A stretch of 14,773 bases of DNA from Prevotellaceae bacterium (GTDB lineage Bacteria > Bacteroidota > Bacteroidia > Bacteroidales > UBA932): the NCBI GenBank assembly GCA_031278135.1, contig JAITKY010000173.1, positions 1 to 14,773 of the forward strand. Direction: 5' to 3'. A program made the translations under genes and the position numbers. The notes below the pieces were generated by a model. The model was given only the letters and a program-made list of their open reading frames with translations. It ran no database searches and was not told the origin of the DNA. Below, piece by piece: positions 1 to 8,431 of the stretch; position 1 is the stretch's first letter, and the number at the start of each line of letters is the position of its first letter.

Positions 1-2
1 TA

Positions 3-290
3 TTGTCATTTTTAGAAGATAAAAAAGGTCATCGTTTTATACTGGGCAATTGACTAACGAATCAATTGTGCAGTATCACAGAATTGTCCAAATCCTTGGG
101 GGAAAATCGTAAAAATATAGAACATTATGCCAAGACCTTCCGCGACAAACAACTAAAAATAGTTCTATATCCTCTAAGTAATATCCGAAGTCAAAAGGCT
201 ATCGAAGAAGTCTGCAAAACGGTCAATGATACTAAAACGGTTTTCCCAGGTACTGATTTGGTACTGATTTGCAATATTACGACAATTTAA
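3..290 (+). pseudogene. Remnant of an HTH-containing protein, probably a transposase
   Basis: The plus frame starting at position 3 reads through the left edge of the window, hits an in-frame TGA at 51-53, and then stays open to a TAA at 288-290. After the stop it holds a segment (about 75-155) with helix-turn-helix character: ITELSKSLGENRKNIEHYAK, then an F-R-D-K end. The last part contains TVFPGTDLVLIC, which reminds me of C-terminal ends of Bacteroidota transposases, but I cannot name a family. The stretch between these two parts is too short for a full DDE domain, so an internal deletion is likely. An 11-bp tandem duplication (249-270) lies near the 3' end and shifts the frame relative to a single-copy version. 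The only start after the stop is a TTG at 66, so I do not think it is expressed. The frame being a decayed gene is moderately likely; transposase identity is inference. Confidence 0.4.
249..270. repeat. Perfect 11-bp tandem duplication
   Basis: The unit GGTACTGATTT occurs at 249-259 and again at 260-270 without a change. Eleven is not a multiple of three, so the duplication changes the reading frame of the surrounding remnant. With one copy removed the frame runs on past 290 to about 326, that is, into the metH-like block. This looks like recent replication slippage in a sequence no longer under selection. Confidence 0.7.
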
Positions 291-314
291 TCTGCGACAG
301 GTCAGGAGTTCTGA

Positions 315-410
315 ACTTACGTTGATATTGTTTTCGGCGTCCAGCAAGGCGAATATTTTCTTTTCTTCGCTGTGGTCGGGAGAAGTCGAATATCCGGGCG
401 CCGGGCGGAT
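315..410 (-). pseudogene. 32-codon copy of the metH activation-domain segment
   Basis: These 96 bases align without gaps to 851-946 inside metH, with mismatches only at 365, 399, 405 and 408 (92 of 96 identical by my count). The copy equals metH codons 1132-1163 exactly, beginning with [15 protein letters not shown] and ending with NNINVS. That is the S-adenosylmethionine-binding motif region (RxxxGY) of the MetH reactivation domain. It has the same orientation as metH and lies 536 bp away. Three of the differences are silent third-position changes and one changes Lys to Glu at a position that is Lys in metH here and in E. coli MetH. No flanking metH sequence is present on either side. It is a fragment, not a gene. 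Confidence 0.85.
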
Positions 411-484
411 GCGGACGACTATCGGGAACGTTTCGACAATGTCAATAGGTTGCGGACGACCATCGGGAACGTTTCGACAATGTC
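410..484. repeat. Pair of 34-bp direct repeats at 41-bp spacing
   Basis: Positions 410-443 and 451-484 are identical except for one base (T at 420, C at 461). Both begin TGCGGACGAC and end TTTCGACAATGTC. They are separated by 7 bases (AATAGGT). The first copy starts exactly where the metH-like fragment stops (410). Only two copies exist in the window and the spacer is far too short for a CRISPR array. Because 41 is not a multiple of three the two copies are read in different frames, which argues against a coding repeat. Confidence 0.8.
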
Positions 485-620
485 TAAACTGGAAGAAAAG
501 TTTGGAAAGATAGTAAATAAAGCATACCAGAAAAAAAATACTTCTTATGTATAAGAGTGAAGATAATCCTATATTATTTGTTTTAAAGTGAATGATAAGA
601 AATGACAAATTTGAATTTTA
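485..620. other. Stretch without recognisable gene
   Basis: This AT-rich stretch follows the 34-bp repeats and precedes the metH terminator-like hairpin. Short frames are open in it on both strands, but none shows a recognisable motif, start context or promoter. Together with 1-484 it makes up a gene-poor left end that I read as decayed accessory DNA. Confidence 0.5.
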
Positions 621-640
621 ACAAAAACAGTATTTTACTG
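621..640 (-). terminator. Short terminator-like hairpin after metH
   Basis: Read on the minus strand, CAGTA-AAA-TACTG forms a 5-bp stem with a 3-base loop and is followed directly by TTTTTGT. It begins 27 nt after the metH stop codon. The stem is short and AT-rich, so it would be a weak intrinsic terminator, but position and orientation fit the end of the metH transcript. Confidence 0.4.
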
Positions 641-667
641 ACAATATTTTTAATAGCTAATTGAACA

Positions 668-3600
668 TCAATAATTAATATTTATTTTCACATTATTTTC
701 TGCCTGTTCGATGCTGATTTTTTTTCGTGCGGCATAATCTTCGAGTTGATCGCGGGTGATTTTGTCCACACGGAAATATTTACTTTGAGGATGAGCGAAC
801 ACAAATGCGCATACCGACGCAACAGGCTGAATCATGAAATTTTCCGTAAGACTTACGTTGATATTGTTTTCGGCGTCCAGCAAGGCGAATATTTTCTTTT
901 TTTCGCTGTGGTCGGGAGAAGTCGAATATCCGGGTGCCGGACGTATCCCGGTGTAATTGCCGTTGAGTAAATCGACGATGTTCAGGTTTTCGTTTTTGTC
1001 ATATCCCCAGTATTTTGTACGGATTTCCCTGTGAATATATTCTGCGAGCGCTTCGGCAAGACGGTCGGCGAGGGCTTTTGCCATTATTGCCGAATAGTCG
1101 TCGTTGGCGTCCAATTCCTGTAACAACGTTTCGAGTCCATGTCCGGCGGTAACGACGAAAGCGCCAAGCCAGTCGTTCAATCCCGAATCAACAGGAGCAA
1201 CGAAATCGGACAAGCAAATGTTTGGAGCGCCTTTGTTATCAATCTGATTGCGCAGATTATGGAAAATGATTTCTCCTTCAGGCGCTTTATCCGGATATAT
1301 TGAAACAACAATATCGTCGCCGGCGGCGTTTGCGGGATAAATTCCGAACACTGCAACCGGACGAACGCAGTTTTCCATCCTGTCGAGCATCGATTGAGCG
1401 TCGGACCAGAGTTTTTTCGCCTCGTTTCCGTAATCGGGATTATCAAATATTACAGGATAACGACCTTTCAATTGCCAAAGCATAAAGAAAAAGTCCCAAT
1501 AGATATATTTTCTTAATTCCGAAACGCTTATCTCCAACATCCATGTCCCTGTCATTAGAGGCGCCACAGGAGGTTGAGCCTGCCAGTCTATCTTGAACGC
1601 GTTTGCACGTGCCTGTTCAATAGACAGATATTTAAGCGTTTGTCGTTGTGTAGTATATGTGTCGCTTAACTGCTGGTATTCGTTTTTTGTTTTTTCGACA
1701 AATTTGTCTTTGTCGCCGGACAGAAGCGCTCCGGCAACAGGAACGCTTCGCGACGCATCTTTAACCTGTATCACGGGACCACTGTATGCGGGAGATATTT
1801 TCATGGCAGTGTGCAGTTTAGATGTTGTTGCGCCGCCTACCAGCAACGGGATTTTCAGCCCATGCAACTCCATTTCTGCTGCGACGTGTATCATTTCTTC
1901 GAGCGAAGGAGTTATTAACCCGCTAAGTCCGACAATATCAACTTTTTCCTCGATGGCAGTCTCGACGATTTTCTTTGAAGGCGTCATCACTCCCAAATCA
2001 ATGATTTCGTAATTGTTGCACGAAAGGACAACGGCGACAATATTTTTTCCGATGTCGTGAACATCGCCTTTGACCGTGGCAAGCAGAATTTTACCGGCGC
2101 TTTTACCTGCTTCGGACTTCTGCGCTTCGATGACCGGCTGAAGATGCGCAACAGCACGTTTCATGACACGCGCACTCTTAACCACTTGGGGTAAAAACAT
2201 TTTACCGGCGCCAAACAAATCGCCGACCTTGTTCATCCCGTTCATCAGCGGACCTTCGATAATGTCGATTGCCCGTTTGTATTTCTGCAATGCTTCGTCC
2301 ATATCTTCAACAACGAAAGCGTCGAGTCCTTTTATTAGCGAGGTCGCAATTCGTTCTTCGAGCGACAGTTCGTTCCTGTTGTCCGACGACTTCGATTGTT
2401 GTCCCGTGTAGGAATCCTTAAGTTTTCCGGCGACTTCGATCAAACGTTCGGTAGCATCTTTCCGACGGTTGAGAACCACATCTTCAACGAGTTCGAGCAA
2501 ATCTTTCGGTATTTCGTCGTACACCTGCAACATTCCAGCGTTCACAATGCCCATATCCATTCCCGCCCCGACGGCGTGATACAAAAATACGGAATGTATG
2601 GCCTCGCGAACAACATTATTCCCTCGAAACGAAAACGATAGATTGCTGACTCCCCCGCTGATTTTGGCGTAAGGAAGATTTGCTTTTATCCATTTGACCG
2701 TGTTGATAAAGTCCACAGCGTAATTGTCGTGTTCTTCGATTCCCGTTGCAATACTCAGTATATTAGGGTCGAAGATTATATCTTGAGGAGGGAAATCGAG
2801 TTCGTTTACCAAAATATCGTAGGCCCGTTTGCATATTTCCGTTTTTCGGGAAAACGAATCGGCTTGACCGCGTTCGTCGAACGCCATAACGACTGCCGCT
2901 GCGCCGTATTCCCTGATTTTCGCCGCATGGTGTTTGAACACCGCCTCGCCTTCCTTCAAACTAATTGAATTAACTATCGACTTGCCCTGTACGCATTTAA
3001 GTCCCGTTTCGATGACTTCCCATTTCGACGAATCTATCATTACAGGAAGTTTAATGACGTCGGGTTCGGTGGCTATAGTATTGAGAAAATGCGACATACA
3101 CTTTTCGGCGTCGAGCATGGCGTCGTCCATATTCACGTCTATGACCAAAGCGCCATTTTCGACTTGTTCTCGGACTATTTCGATGGCTTCGTCGTATTTT
3201 TCTTCGCGTATCAGCCGTGCAAACTTTCTTGAACCGGCAACGTTAGCCCTCTCGCCGATATTGACAAAATTGATTGCGGGAGTAATAACAAGTTCATCCA
3301 GACCGCTTAGATGCAAATAACTTTTTTCTTTGTCCGATAATTCAACGGGTTTTCGCACAGTTTGCGATTTTGCAACGACATTTACGATAGCCCTGATATG
3401 GTCGGGCGTTGTGCCACAGCATCCTCCGACGATATTCACCCATCTGTTTTCGACAAATTCGCCTATCCGTTCAGCCATTGATTCCGGCGTCTGCTCATAC
3501 TGTCCAAACTGATTCGGCAATCCTGCATTCGGGTGCACGCTAACGTAACATGTTGCTATCGAAGACAGTTGTTCGACGTAAGGCTTCATCTGTTCGGCTC

Positions 3601-4339
3601 CCAACGCACAGTTTATACCTGTACTTAATATGTCGAAATGTGCGATTGAACAAAAGAACGATTCGACAGTCTGTCCCGACAAAGTCCGTCCGCTACGGTC
3701 GGTGATTGTCGCAGAGACCATTACCGGTATTTTTCGTCCGCGCTCGCGTTGAAGTTCCGACACGGCGTACAGTGCGGCTTTGACATTCAATGTGTCAAAC
3801 GCCGTTTCGATAAGTAACACATCGGCCCCACCGTCCCACAAACCCCGCATCTGTTCCGAATATGCTTCAACCAGCATGTCGAACGTTACGGCTCTGAACG
3901 CAGGATTGTTGATGTCCGGCGACAGCGAGGCTGTCCTGTTTGTCGGACCGATAGAGCCGGCAACGAAACGCGGCTTTTCGGGATTCCGGTTCGTGTACGT
4001 ATCGGCGGTTTCCCTTGCTATACGGGCTGCCTCGAAATTTATCCGGTACACAAAATCTTCAAGCGCATAATCTGCTTGCGAGATCCTGTTCGCGCTGAAA
4101 CTGTTGGTCTCCACAATGTCGGCGCCAACATCGAAATAGGCTTCGTGAATACTCTTAACTATATCGGGCCGTGTCAGCGATAAAACATCGTAGTTTCCTT
4201 TCAGCGGAATGCTGTGACCGGCAAAAATATCCCCACAAAAATCTTCTTCTACAAGACTGTGCCGTTGCATCATAGTCCCCGTCGCGCCGTCAAGCACCAA
4301 AATACGTTTCTTAAGTTCGTTCCTTATATTTAATGTCAT
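668..4339 (-). CDS. metH: Cobalamin-dependent methionine synthase MetH
   Basis: Transfers the methyl group of 5-methyltetrahydrofolate through cobalamin to homocysteine, giving methionine and tetrahydrofolate in the cytoplasm. At 1223 residues it has the full length of the family (E. coli 1227). Domains in order: homocysteine/zinc domain (about 1-325) with zinc ligands Cys244 and Cys307/Cys308 in [10 protein letters not shown]; pterin-binding barrel (about 355-620) with [14 protein letters not shown]; cobalamin cap (about 660-745); B12-binding fold (about 750-890) with the cobalt-ligating His761 in DVHDIGKN, then SGLITPS and GGATTS; and reactivation domain (about 910-1223) with RPAPGY at 1133-1138. 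All key residues are present, so it should be active and self-reactivating with SAM. The ATG at 4337-4339 lies 22 nt downstream of a good -7 box. I see no B12 riboswitch in the leader. A 32-codon copy of its 3' part lies at 315-410. Confidence 0.98.
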   Translation of the reverse strand: MTLNIRNELKKRILVLDGATGTMMQRHSLVEEDFCGDIFAGHSIPLKGNYDVLSLTRPDIVKSIHEAYFDVGADIVETNSFSANRISQADYALEDFVYRINFEAARIARETADTYTNRNPEKPRFVAGSIGPTNRTASLSPDINNPAFRAVTFDMLVEAYSEQMRGLWDGGADVLLIETAFDTLNVKAALYAVSELQRERGRKIPVMVSATITDRSGRTLSGQTVESFFCSIAHFDILSTGINCALGAEQMKPYVEQLSSIATCYVSVHPNAGLPNQFGQYEQTPESMAERIGEFVENRWVNIVGGCCGTTPDHIRAIVNVVAKSQTVRKPVELSDKEKSYLHLSGLDELVITPAINFVNIGERANVAGSRKFARLIREEKYDEAIEIVREQVENGALVIDVNMDDAMLDAEKCMSHFLNTIATEPDVIKLPVMIDSSKWEVIETGLKCVQGKSIVNSISLKEGEAVFKHHAAKIREYGAAAVVMAFDERGQADSFSRKTEICKRAYDILVNELDFPPQDIIFDPNILSIATGIEEHDNYAVDFINTVKWIKANLPYAKISGGVSNLSFSFRGNNVVREAIHSVFLYHAVGAGMDMGIVNAGMLQVYDEIPKDLLELVEDVVLNRRKDATERLIEVAGKLKDSYTGQQSKSSDNRNELSLEERIATSLIKGLDAFVVEDMDEALQKYKRAIDIIEGPLMNGMNKVGDLFGAGKMFLPQVVKSARVMKRAVAHLQPVIEAQKSEAGKSAGKILLATVKGDVHDIGKNIVAVVLSCNNYEIIDLGVMTPSKKIVETAIEEKVDIVGLSGLITPSLEEMIHVAAEMELHGLKIPLLVGGATTSKLHTAMKISPAYSGPVIQVKDASRSVPVAGALLSGDKDKFVEKTKNEYQQLSDTYTTQRQTLKYLSIEQARANAFKIDWQAQPPVAPLMTGTWMLEISVSELRKYIYWDFFFMLWQLKGRYPVIFDNPDYGNEAKKLWSDAQSMLDRMENCVRPVAVFGIYPANAAGDDIVVSIYPDKAPEGEIIFHNLRNQIDNKGAPNICLSDFVAPVDSGLNDWLGAFVVTAGHGLETLLQELDANDDYSAIMAKALADRLAEALAEYIHREIRTKYWGYDKNENLNIVDLLNGNYTGIRPAPGYSTSPDHSEKKKIFALLDAENNINVSLTENFMIQPVASVCAFVFAHPQSKYFRVDKITRDQLEDYAARKKISIEQAENNVKININY

Positions 4340-4361
4340 TTTTCTTACTAAAAATAAAATG

Positions 4362-4392
4362 CAAAGGTAAGAAATTTATTTATGACAGATTT
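4362..4392 (-). promoter_or_regulatory. Putative promoter of metH
   Basis: On the minus strand, TACCTTTG (4362-4369) matches the Bacteroidota -7 consensus TAnnTTTG perfectly. The upstream -33 region, about 19 nt away, carries only a weak TCTG-like match. Transcription would start around 4356, giving a leader of under 20 nt for metH. Confidence 0.5.
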
Positions 4393-4507
4393 TTACTTTC
4401 ATTCCAAGGTTGAAATTTAGTGTCATGTCAACGCTGGTCATCATTGCGAATACCTGTTCCGTACCGCAACCCAAAGCGAAATAACGCTTGTTAGTTAGGG
4501 GTTATTG

Positions 4508-4567
4508 ATCAGAATTTACAGAATTAATAGAAATAACAGAATTCTGTACAATTCTGCAAATTCTGAT
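4508..4567 (-). repeat. AT-rich inverted repeat made of CAGAATT units
   Basis: Arms 4508-4525 and 4550-4567 are 18 bases each and complementary except for one position, which becomes a G-U wobble in minus-strand RNA but an A-C mismatch in plus-strand RNA. The 24-base loop holds a perfect 12-bp palindrome ACAGAATTCTGT (4536-4547). The heptamer CAGAATT or its complement AATTCTG occurs six times in the 60 bases. It lies between the deacetylase gene and metH. No T tract follows, so it is not a classical intrinsic terminator; it could be a 3' processing or stability structure, or a dispersed repeat. Confidence 0.7.
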
Positions 4568-4614
4568 AAGAATTAGACGATTTTCCTTCGGGCGTATCTA
4601 AAGTCGTAAATCAC

Positions 4615-5229
4615 TCATAATTCTATTTTCCGACATTCGTATCCTTCGTTCCGGATGGTTTCGAGCACTCTTGGGAGGGCGTATTTGAGGTTACGCTGCG
4701 CTTTCAGCGAATCGTGGAACACGATGATAGAGCCGGGGCGCAGATGTTTGACGACATTTCGAACACAACCCCGACGTGATACTGTCCGGCTGTAGTCGCG
4801 GCTAAGGATATCCCACATTATCAGTTTATATCGTTCGTTGAGCACTCTTGCCTGATTTGGCGTTAAACGTCCGTATGGAGGTCGGATAAGGTTGCTGTCG
4901 ATAAATTCCGAAGCGAGGTCAAAATCCTGAATATACGACGATACGCTGTTGCCCCAGCCTTTGATATGGCTGTATGAATGATTTCCAACCGCATGACCGT
5001 GCGCGAGAATCATACTGTATTCGTTGGGATGCTGTTCGACATTTTTACCCAGACAAAAAAACGTTGCTTTGACATTATATTCGTCGAGTTTGTCCAATAC
5101 CCAGGGCGTCAATCCGACAGTTGGTCCGTCGTCGAAAGTGAGGAACACTGTTTTGTCCTCCTCTTCGGGGAAACTCCATATCAGCATGGGAAACATTTTG
5201 CGAATAAACTCCGGAGCGCTGAAATACAT
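4615..5229 (-). CDS. Polysaccharide deacetylase (NodB-type) family protein
   Basis: Carbohydrate esterase family 4 fold: metal-dependent removal of N- or O-acetyl groups from a glycan. The 204 residues carry the family motifs in order: TFDDGP (31-36, with catalytic base Asp33 and metal ligand Asp34), HSYSH (84-88, metal-binding histidines), RPPYG (116-120), a W-D pair (139-140) and IVFHDS with His172. All catalytic positions are present. There is no clear signal peptide, only a short hydrophobic N-terminal stretch, so either it acts inside the cell or is held at the membrane; the substrate cannot be told. The ATG is 26 nt after the stop of the DUF2723 gene, with no promoter between, so it is probably cotranscribed with it, suggesting a shared role in cell-envelope glycan or glycoprotein processing (inference). 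Confidence 0.9.
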   Translation of the reverse strand: MYFSAPEFIRKMFPMLIWSFPEEEDKTVFLTFDDGPTVGLTPWVLDKLDEYNVKATFFCLGKNVEQHPNEYSMILAHGHAVGNHSYSHIKGWGNSVSSYIQDFDLASEFIDSNLIRPPYGRLTPNQARVLNERYKLIMWDILSRDYSRTVSRRGCVRNVVKHLRPGSIIVFHDSLKAQRNLKYALPRVLETIRNEGYECRKIEL

Positions 5230-5255
5230 ATCGATACAAAATGATTTTATTTAAT

Positions 5256-8228
5256 TTAGCCAATCTTTGACGAACGCATGTCATTCAACAAATCCTCAGC
5301 CTGTTTGAGCAAATCGGGTTGATTATGTCGTTTTAATATCTCTACCAGACTGGCAATGCCTTGATAAACACGCGTCAACTCGTAATCGACGGAAGTTTTC
5401 GCTGTCAGTCCGTAATAATACCGGTATTCTTTTCCGTACTCGTTAACAAGACGTTGCGCCAGAGAAACGCCGTATTCGTTCAGTCCGGCAACGAAATAAT
5501 ATTCGACCACAGGATTTACGACGCCCCAGTAAGGTGTGTGATGAATGTTTACAATATCCATTTCGGGTATTGCTTCATGATATTTCTTCATCAGTTGTTT
5601 AAGTCGGACTGTGTCGTTTTCGTTTTTCAGGACTTCGGCAAGCCTGAAAAACGTTGTCCTGTAATAACCGACTATACGTCTTGCCGTTTCGTCCATATAT
5701 ACATTTGGGTCGTTAATCCCTCGATAACGGAACTTGTTCATCAGCAAATCGAAAGTACGGTCAATATTGACAGGCATTCCGGCAGTATTTTCGGGGACTA
5801 ATTTCCTTGCCATCCCTTCCTGACGCAGGTTTCCATCGACACCCATGATAAAATCCGCTTCGCTACCGCTCGAACCGTAATATATTGGTCGTTTCAGGAA
5901 ATTGTTAGCGGCGATATCCAGTGCTGCAAGCCCGTTTTTTCCTATCGAATTGCCCGAGATTTTGAAATGCAGATAAGGAACAATCGCCGAAGTGTCCAGA
6001 GCAAGTCCCTGTTCGATGACTTGCGCCTTATTAATCGGCAAAATCAGGTTTTTCGAAGGAAAAGCATGCAACTCGATACCCGACGAACCTCTAAGTTTCC
6101 GTGCATCATCGTTGAATGCAAACTGGAGAGCCTGATTGATAGACATATTTGGACGCAACTCTTCGACAGGCATATAGGCACGTGTTTCGCCGATTATTTT
6201 AGCCGGAGTGGCGGTTGTGACAAGTGGCGACGCTTCGTGCGAACGTCTCATCATTTGCATGTAGTACCAGTCCGAAGATAAATACATTGAGTTTTCGACT
6301 TTGATGTCTCCCCGTTCGCCTTCGACTTCCTGATTGTACCATAGCGGGAAAGTGTCGTTATCGCCGAAAGTGTAAAGGACAGCGTTTTTGTCGCACGAAT
6401 TAAGATAGTTATATCCGAAATCGGTAGCGATATAGCGTCCCGACCGGTCGTGGTCGTCCCAGTTTTGTTGCGCCATGATTATCGGAACAGGCAGTCCGAG
6501 AATCAGGGCTACAGGAGCGGCAATATTTTCTTTCAACGTTTTACAGAAAATCCTGTACAGGAATGCCACTCCCATGCCAATCCATATCGCAAAGGCGTAG
6601 AACGAAGCGGCATAAGCATAATCCCGTTCACGGGGCTCGTTTGGTGTCTGGTTGAGATAGACGATGACGGCTATCCCTGTGAAAAAGAACAGTAAAGCGA
6701 CTAATGTAAATCCTTTTTTGTCTTTCAGGAACTGGAACAGCAACCCCAAAATCCCCAACAGCAAAGGTAGAAAATAATATTTGTTAGTTCCCTTGTTTTC
6801 GGCGAGATACACGGGCATATCGTCCATTTTACCCAAACGGCTTTCGTCGATTGATTTTATTCCCGAAATCCAGTTTCCTTTTGTCGGATCGCCTATCGAC
6901 GCCTGCATATCGTTCTGTTTTCCTGCAAAGTTCCACATAAAATACCGCCAATACATGAACCCCATCTGATAATCGATAAAGAAACATATATTATTTATAA
7001 AGGTAGGATTTTTGCCTGTTACATATATTTTATATACATCGATATGGTCGCTCCGGGATGAACTCCACATACGGGGGAAAAGTGTAGTATTCTTATATTT
7101 AACTTTTTGAGAGATGTCTTTTTTAACGTATTTGTTGCCGAGCCGTATGTATTTTTCTTCCTGCGAAATATCGTAATCCTTTGTATTGAAGTATGGACCG
7201 GTAAATAAAGGACGCGAACCGTACTGGTCGCGGTTAAGATATTTAATCAACGAAAAGATATTGTCGGGTTTATTCTGATCCATAGGCAGATTGGCCGACG
7301 AACGAATGATTATCATGGCATAACTGCTATAGCCAATCAAACATAACGACAGACATAACATAACAGTATTCAATATAATGTTCTTTTGCCGGTAAGTATT
7401 GCGGACGGCATACGCAAGAGCCGTAATCAACAGTACGACAAAGAAAAGTAATCCCGAATTTATCGGAAGCCCAAAACTGTTGACAAACAACAATTCGAAC
7501 CACGAAGCAATTTTCGGCGTTATGGGAATAACGCCCCAAACCAACACGGCAAGCAAAACAACGGAAATGATAGTCGTACAGATGATTCCTTTCCGGGTAA
7601 CATTGTATTTCTTGAAATAATATACAAACACAATCGCCGGAACAACCAGCAAATTAAGCAAATGGACGCCTATCGACAAGCCAAGAATATAAGATATCAA
7701 CACTAACCACCGATTGGCGTACTGCGAATCAGCCTGTTCTTCCCATTTCAGTATTGCCCAGAAAACTACCGCTGTCATCAACGACGAGGCTGCATAAACT
7801 TCGCCTTCGACCGCCGAAAACCAGAATGTGTCGGAAAATGTATAAACCAACGCTCCAACAATTCCGCAACCGGTTATCATAACGATTTCGGACGCCGACA
7901 GTTCCGATATATTTTTGTTTACAAACCGACGTACCAGATGTGTTATACTCCAAAATAGAAACAAGATAGTGAAAGCGCTGCATAATGCCGAAAATACATT
8001 AACCATAAACGCTACATTTTCGGGCGCCGAAAATAGTGTGAACAAATGTCCAACCATCATAAACAACGGCGCTCCGGGAGGATGTCCTACTTCGAGTTTA
8101 TATGCCGACAGTATAAATTCACTGCAATCCCACAGGCTCGCTGTCGGTTCTACCGTTGAAATATAAGTAAATGCAGCGATCACAAACACTAACCACCCCG
8201 TAATATTATTCAAACTTTTGTATTTCAT
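5256..8228 (-). CDS. DUF2723 membrane protein, putative GT-C type glycosyltransferase
   Basis: A 990-residue integral membrane protein. The N-terminal half has about eight hydrophobic segments up to residue 310, then a non-membrane stretch (about 315-480), about three more membrane segments (485-590) and a large soluble C-terminal part (600-990). Typical DUF2723 motifs are seen: EPTASLWDCSEF (27-38), GHPPGAPLF (48-56), NEPRERDYAYA (530-540), NWDDHDRSGRY (589-599) and FGDNDTFPLWY (621-631). The Asp/Glu pair in the DCSEF loop after the first membrane helix is where GT-C enzymes carry their catalytic acid. The eukaryotic member TMEM260 is a protein O-mannosyltransferase; a similar protein-glycosylating role using a lipid-linked sugar is inference here. 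The soluble C-terminal part is of unknown function. It starts the two-gene unit with the deacetylase and has its own promoter. Confidence 0.9.
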   Translation of the reverse strand: MKYKSLNNITGWLVFVIAAFTYISTVEPTASLWDCSEFILSAYKLEVGHPPGAPLFMMVGHLFTLFSAPENVAFMVNVFSALCSAFTILFLFWSITHLVRRFVNKNISELSASEIVMITGCGIVGALVYTFSDTFWFSAVEGEVYAASSLMTAVVFWAILKWEEQADSQYANRWLVLISYILGLSIGVHLLNLLVVPAIVFVYYFKKYNVTRKGIICTTIISVVLLAVLVWGVIPITPKIASWFELLFVNSFGLPINSGLLFFVVLLITALAYAVRNTYRQKNIILNTVMLCLSLCLIGYSSYAMIIIRSSANLPMDQNKPDNIFSLIKYLNRDQYGSRPLFTGPYFNTKDYDISQEEKYIRLGNKYVKKDISQKVKYKNTTLFPRMWSSSRSDHIDVYKIYVTGKNPTFINNICFFIDYQMGFMYWRYFMWNFAGKQNDMQASIGDPTKGNWISGIKSIDESRLGKMDDMPVYLAENKGTNKYYFLPLLLGILGLLFQFLKDKKGFTLVALLFFFTGIAVIVYLNQTPNEPRERDYAYAASFYAFAIWIGMGVAFLYRIFCKTLKENIAAPVALILGLPVPIIMAQQNWDDHDRSGRYIATDFGYNYLNSCDKNAVLYTFGDNDTFPLWYNQEVEGERGDIKVENSMYLSSDWYYMQMMRRSHEASPLVTTATPAKIIGETRAYMPVEELRPNMSINQALQFAFNDDARKLRGSSGIELHAFPSKNLILPINKAQVIEQGLALDTSAIVPYLHFKISGNSIGKNGLAALDIAANNFLKRPIYYGSSGSEADFIMGVDGNLRQEGMARKLVPENTAGMPVNIDRTFDLLMNKFRYRGINDPNVYMDETARRIVGYYRTTFFRLAEVLKNENDTVRLKQLMKKYHEAIPEMDIVNIHHTPYWGVVNPVVEYYFVAGLNEYGVSLAQRLVNEYGKEYRYYYGLTAKTSVDYELTRVYQGIASLVEILKRHNQPDLLKQAEDLLNDMRSSKIG

Positions 8229-8300
8229 ACTATTCTAATATATTATTCAACAAATATATACATATCAAATTATGCATGTTTTCAATTATTTTTAAAGATG

Positions 8301-8331
8301 CAAAATTAAAGAAAAAATCGTAACCTACAAC
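8301..8331 (-). promoter_or_regulatory. Promoter of the DUF2723-deacetylase unit
   Basis: On the minus strand the -7 box TAATTTTG (8301-8308) fits TAnnTTTG in all fixed positions. A -33 GTTG (8328-8331) lies 19 nt upstream of it, the usual spacing. Transcription would start near 8295, giving a leader of about 65 nt before the ATG at 8228. Confidence 0.6.
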
Positions 8332-8339
8332 CATAAACG

Positions 8340-8369
8340 GATGTACGACGATGTATGACGATGTACGAC
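8340..8369. repeat. Three 10-bp direct repeats next to the DUF2723 promoter
   Basis: The unit GATGTACGAC is present three times head to tail at 8340-8349, 8350-8359 and 8360-8369; only the middle copy differs, by one base (T for C). The array lies just upstream of the -33 element of the DUF2723 promoter. A 10-bp period puts the units on the same face of the helix, as in activator-binding arrays, but simple slippage would also produce it. Confidence 0.75.
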
Positions 8370-8431
8370 AAAATTCCTTTGTTTCCGGACTTCTTGAAAA
8401 TCTGTAACTATTCAATGACTTTCGGAATAAG

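Noticed and set aside
410..484. Possible CRISPR array
   Set aside because: Only two repeats, a 7-base spacer, no cas genes nearby.
174..608. 144-codon open frame on the minus strand that includes the metH-like fragment
   Set aside because: It is open partly by inheritance: the metH copy is in frame. The 41-bp repeat spacing reads the two repeat copies in different frames, the rest matches nothing I recognise, and no promoter precedes it.
846..856. Small palindrome GTAAGACTTAC at the border of the segment copied from metH
   Set aside because: Five-bp arms are common by chance, and the palindrome is not preserved at the copy (314-320), so I do not claim it as a breakpoint signal.
4508..4567. 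Intrinsic terminator for the deacetylase gene
   Set aside because: The stem is AT-rich and followed by CAATAACCCC rather than a T tract, so it was listed as an inverted repeat.
4340..4614. Cobalamin riboswitch in front of metH
   Set aside because: No B12-box-like conserved core is visible on the minus strand, and the predicted metH leader is too short to hold one.
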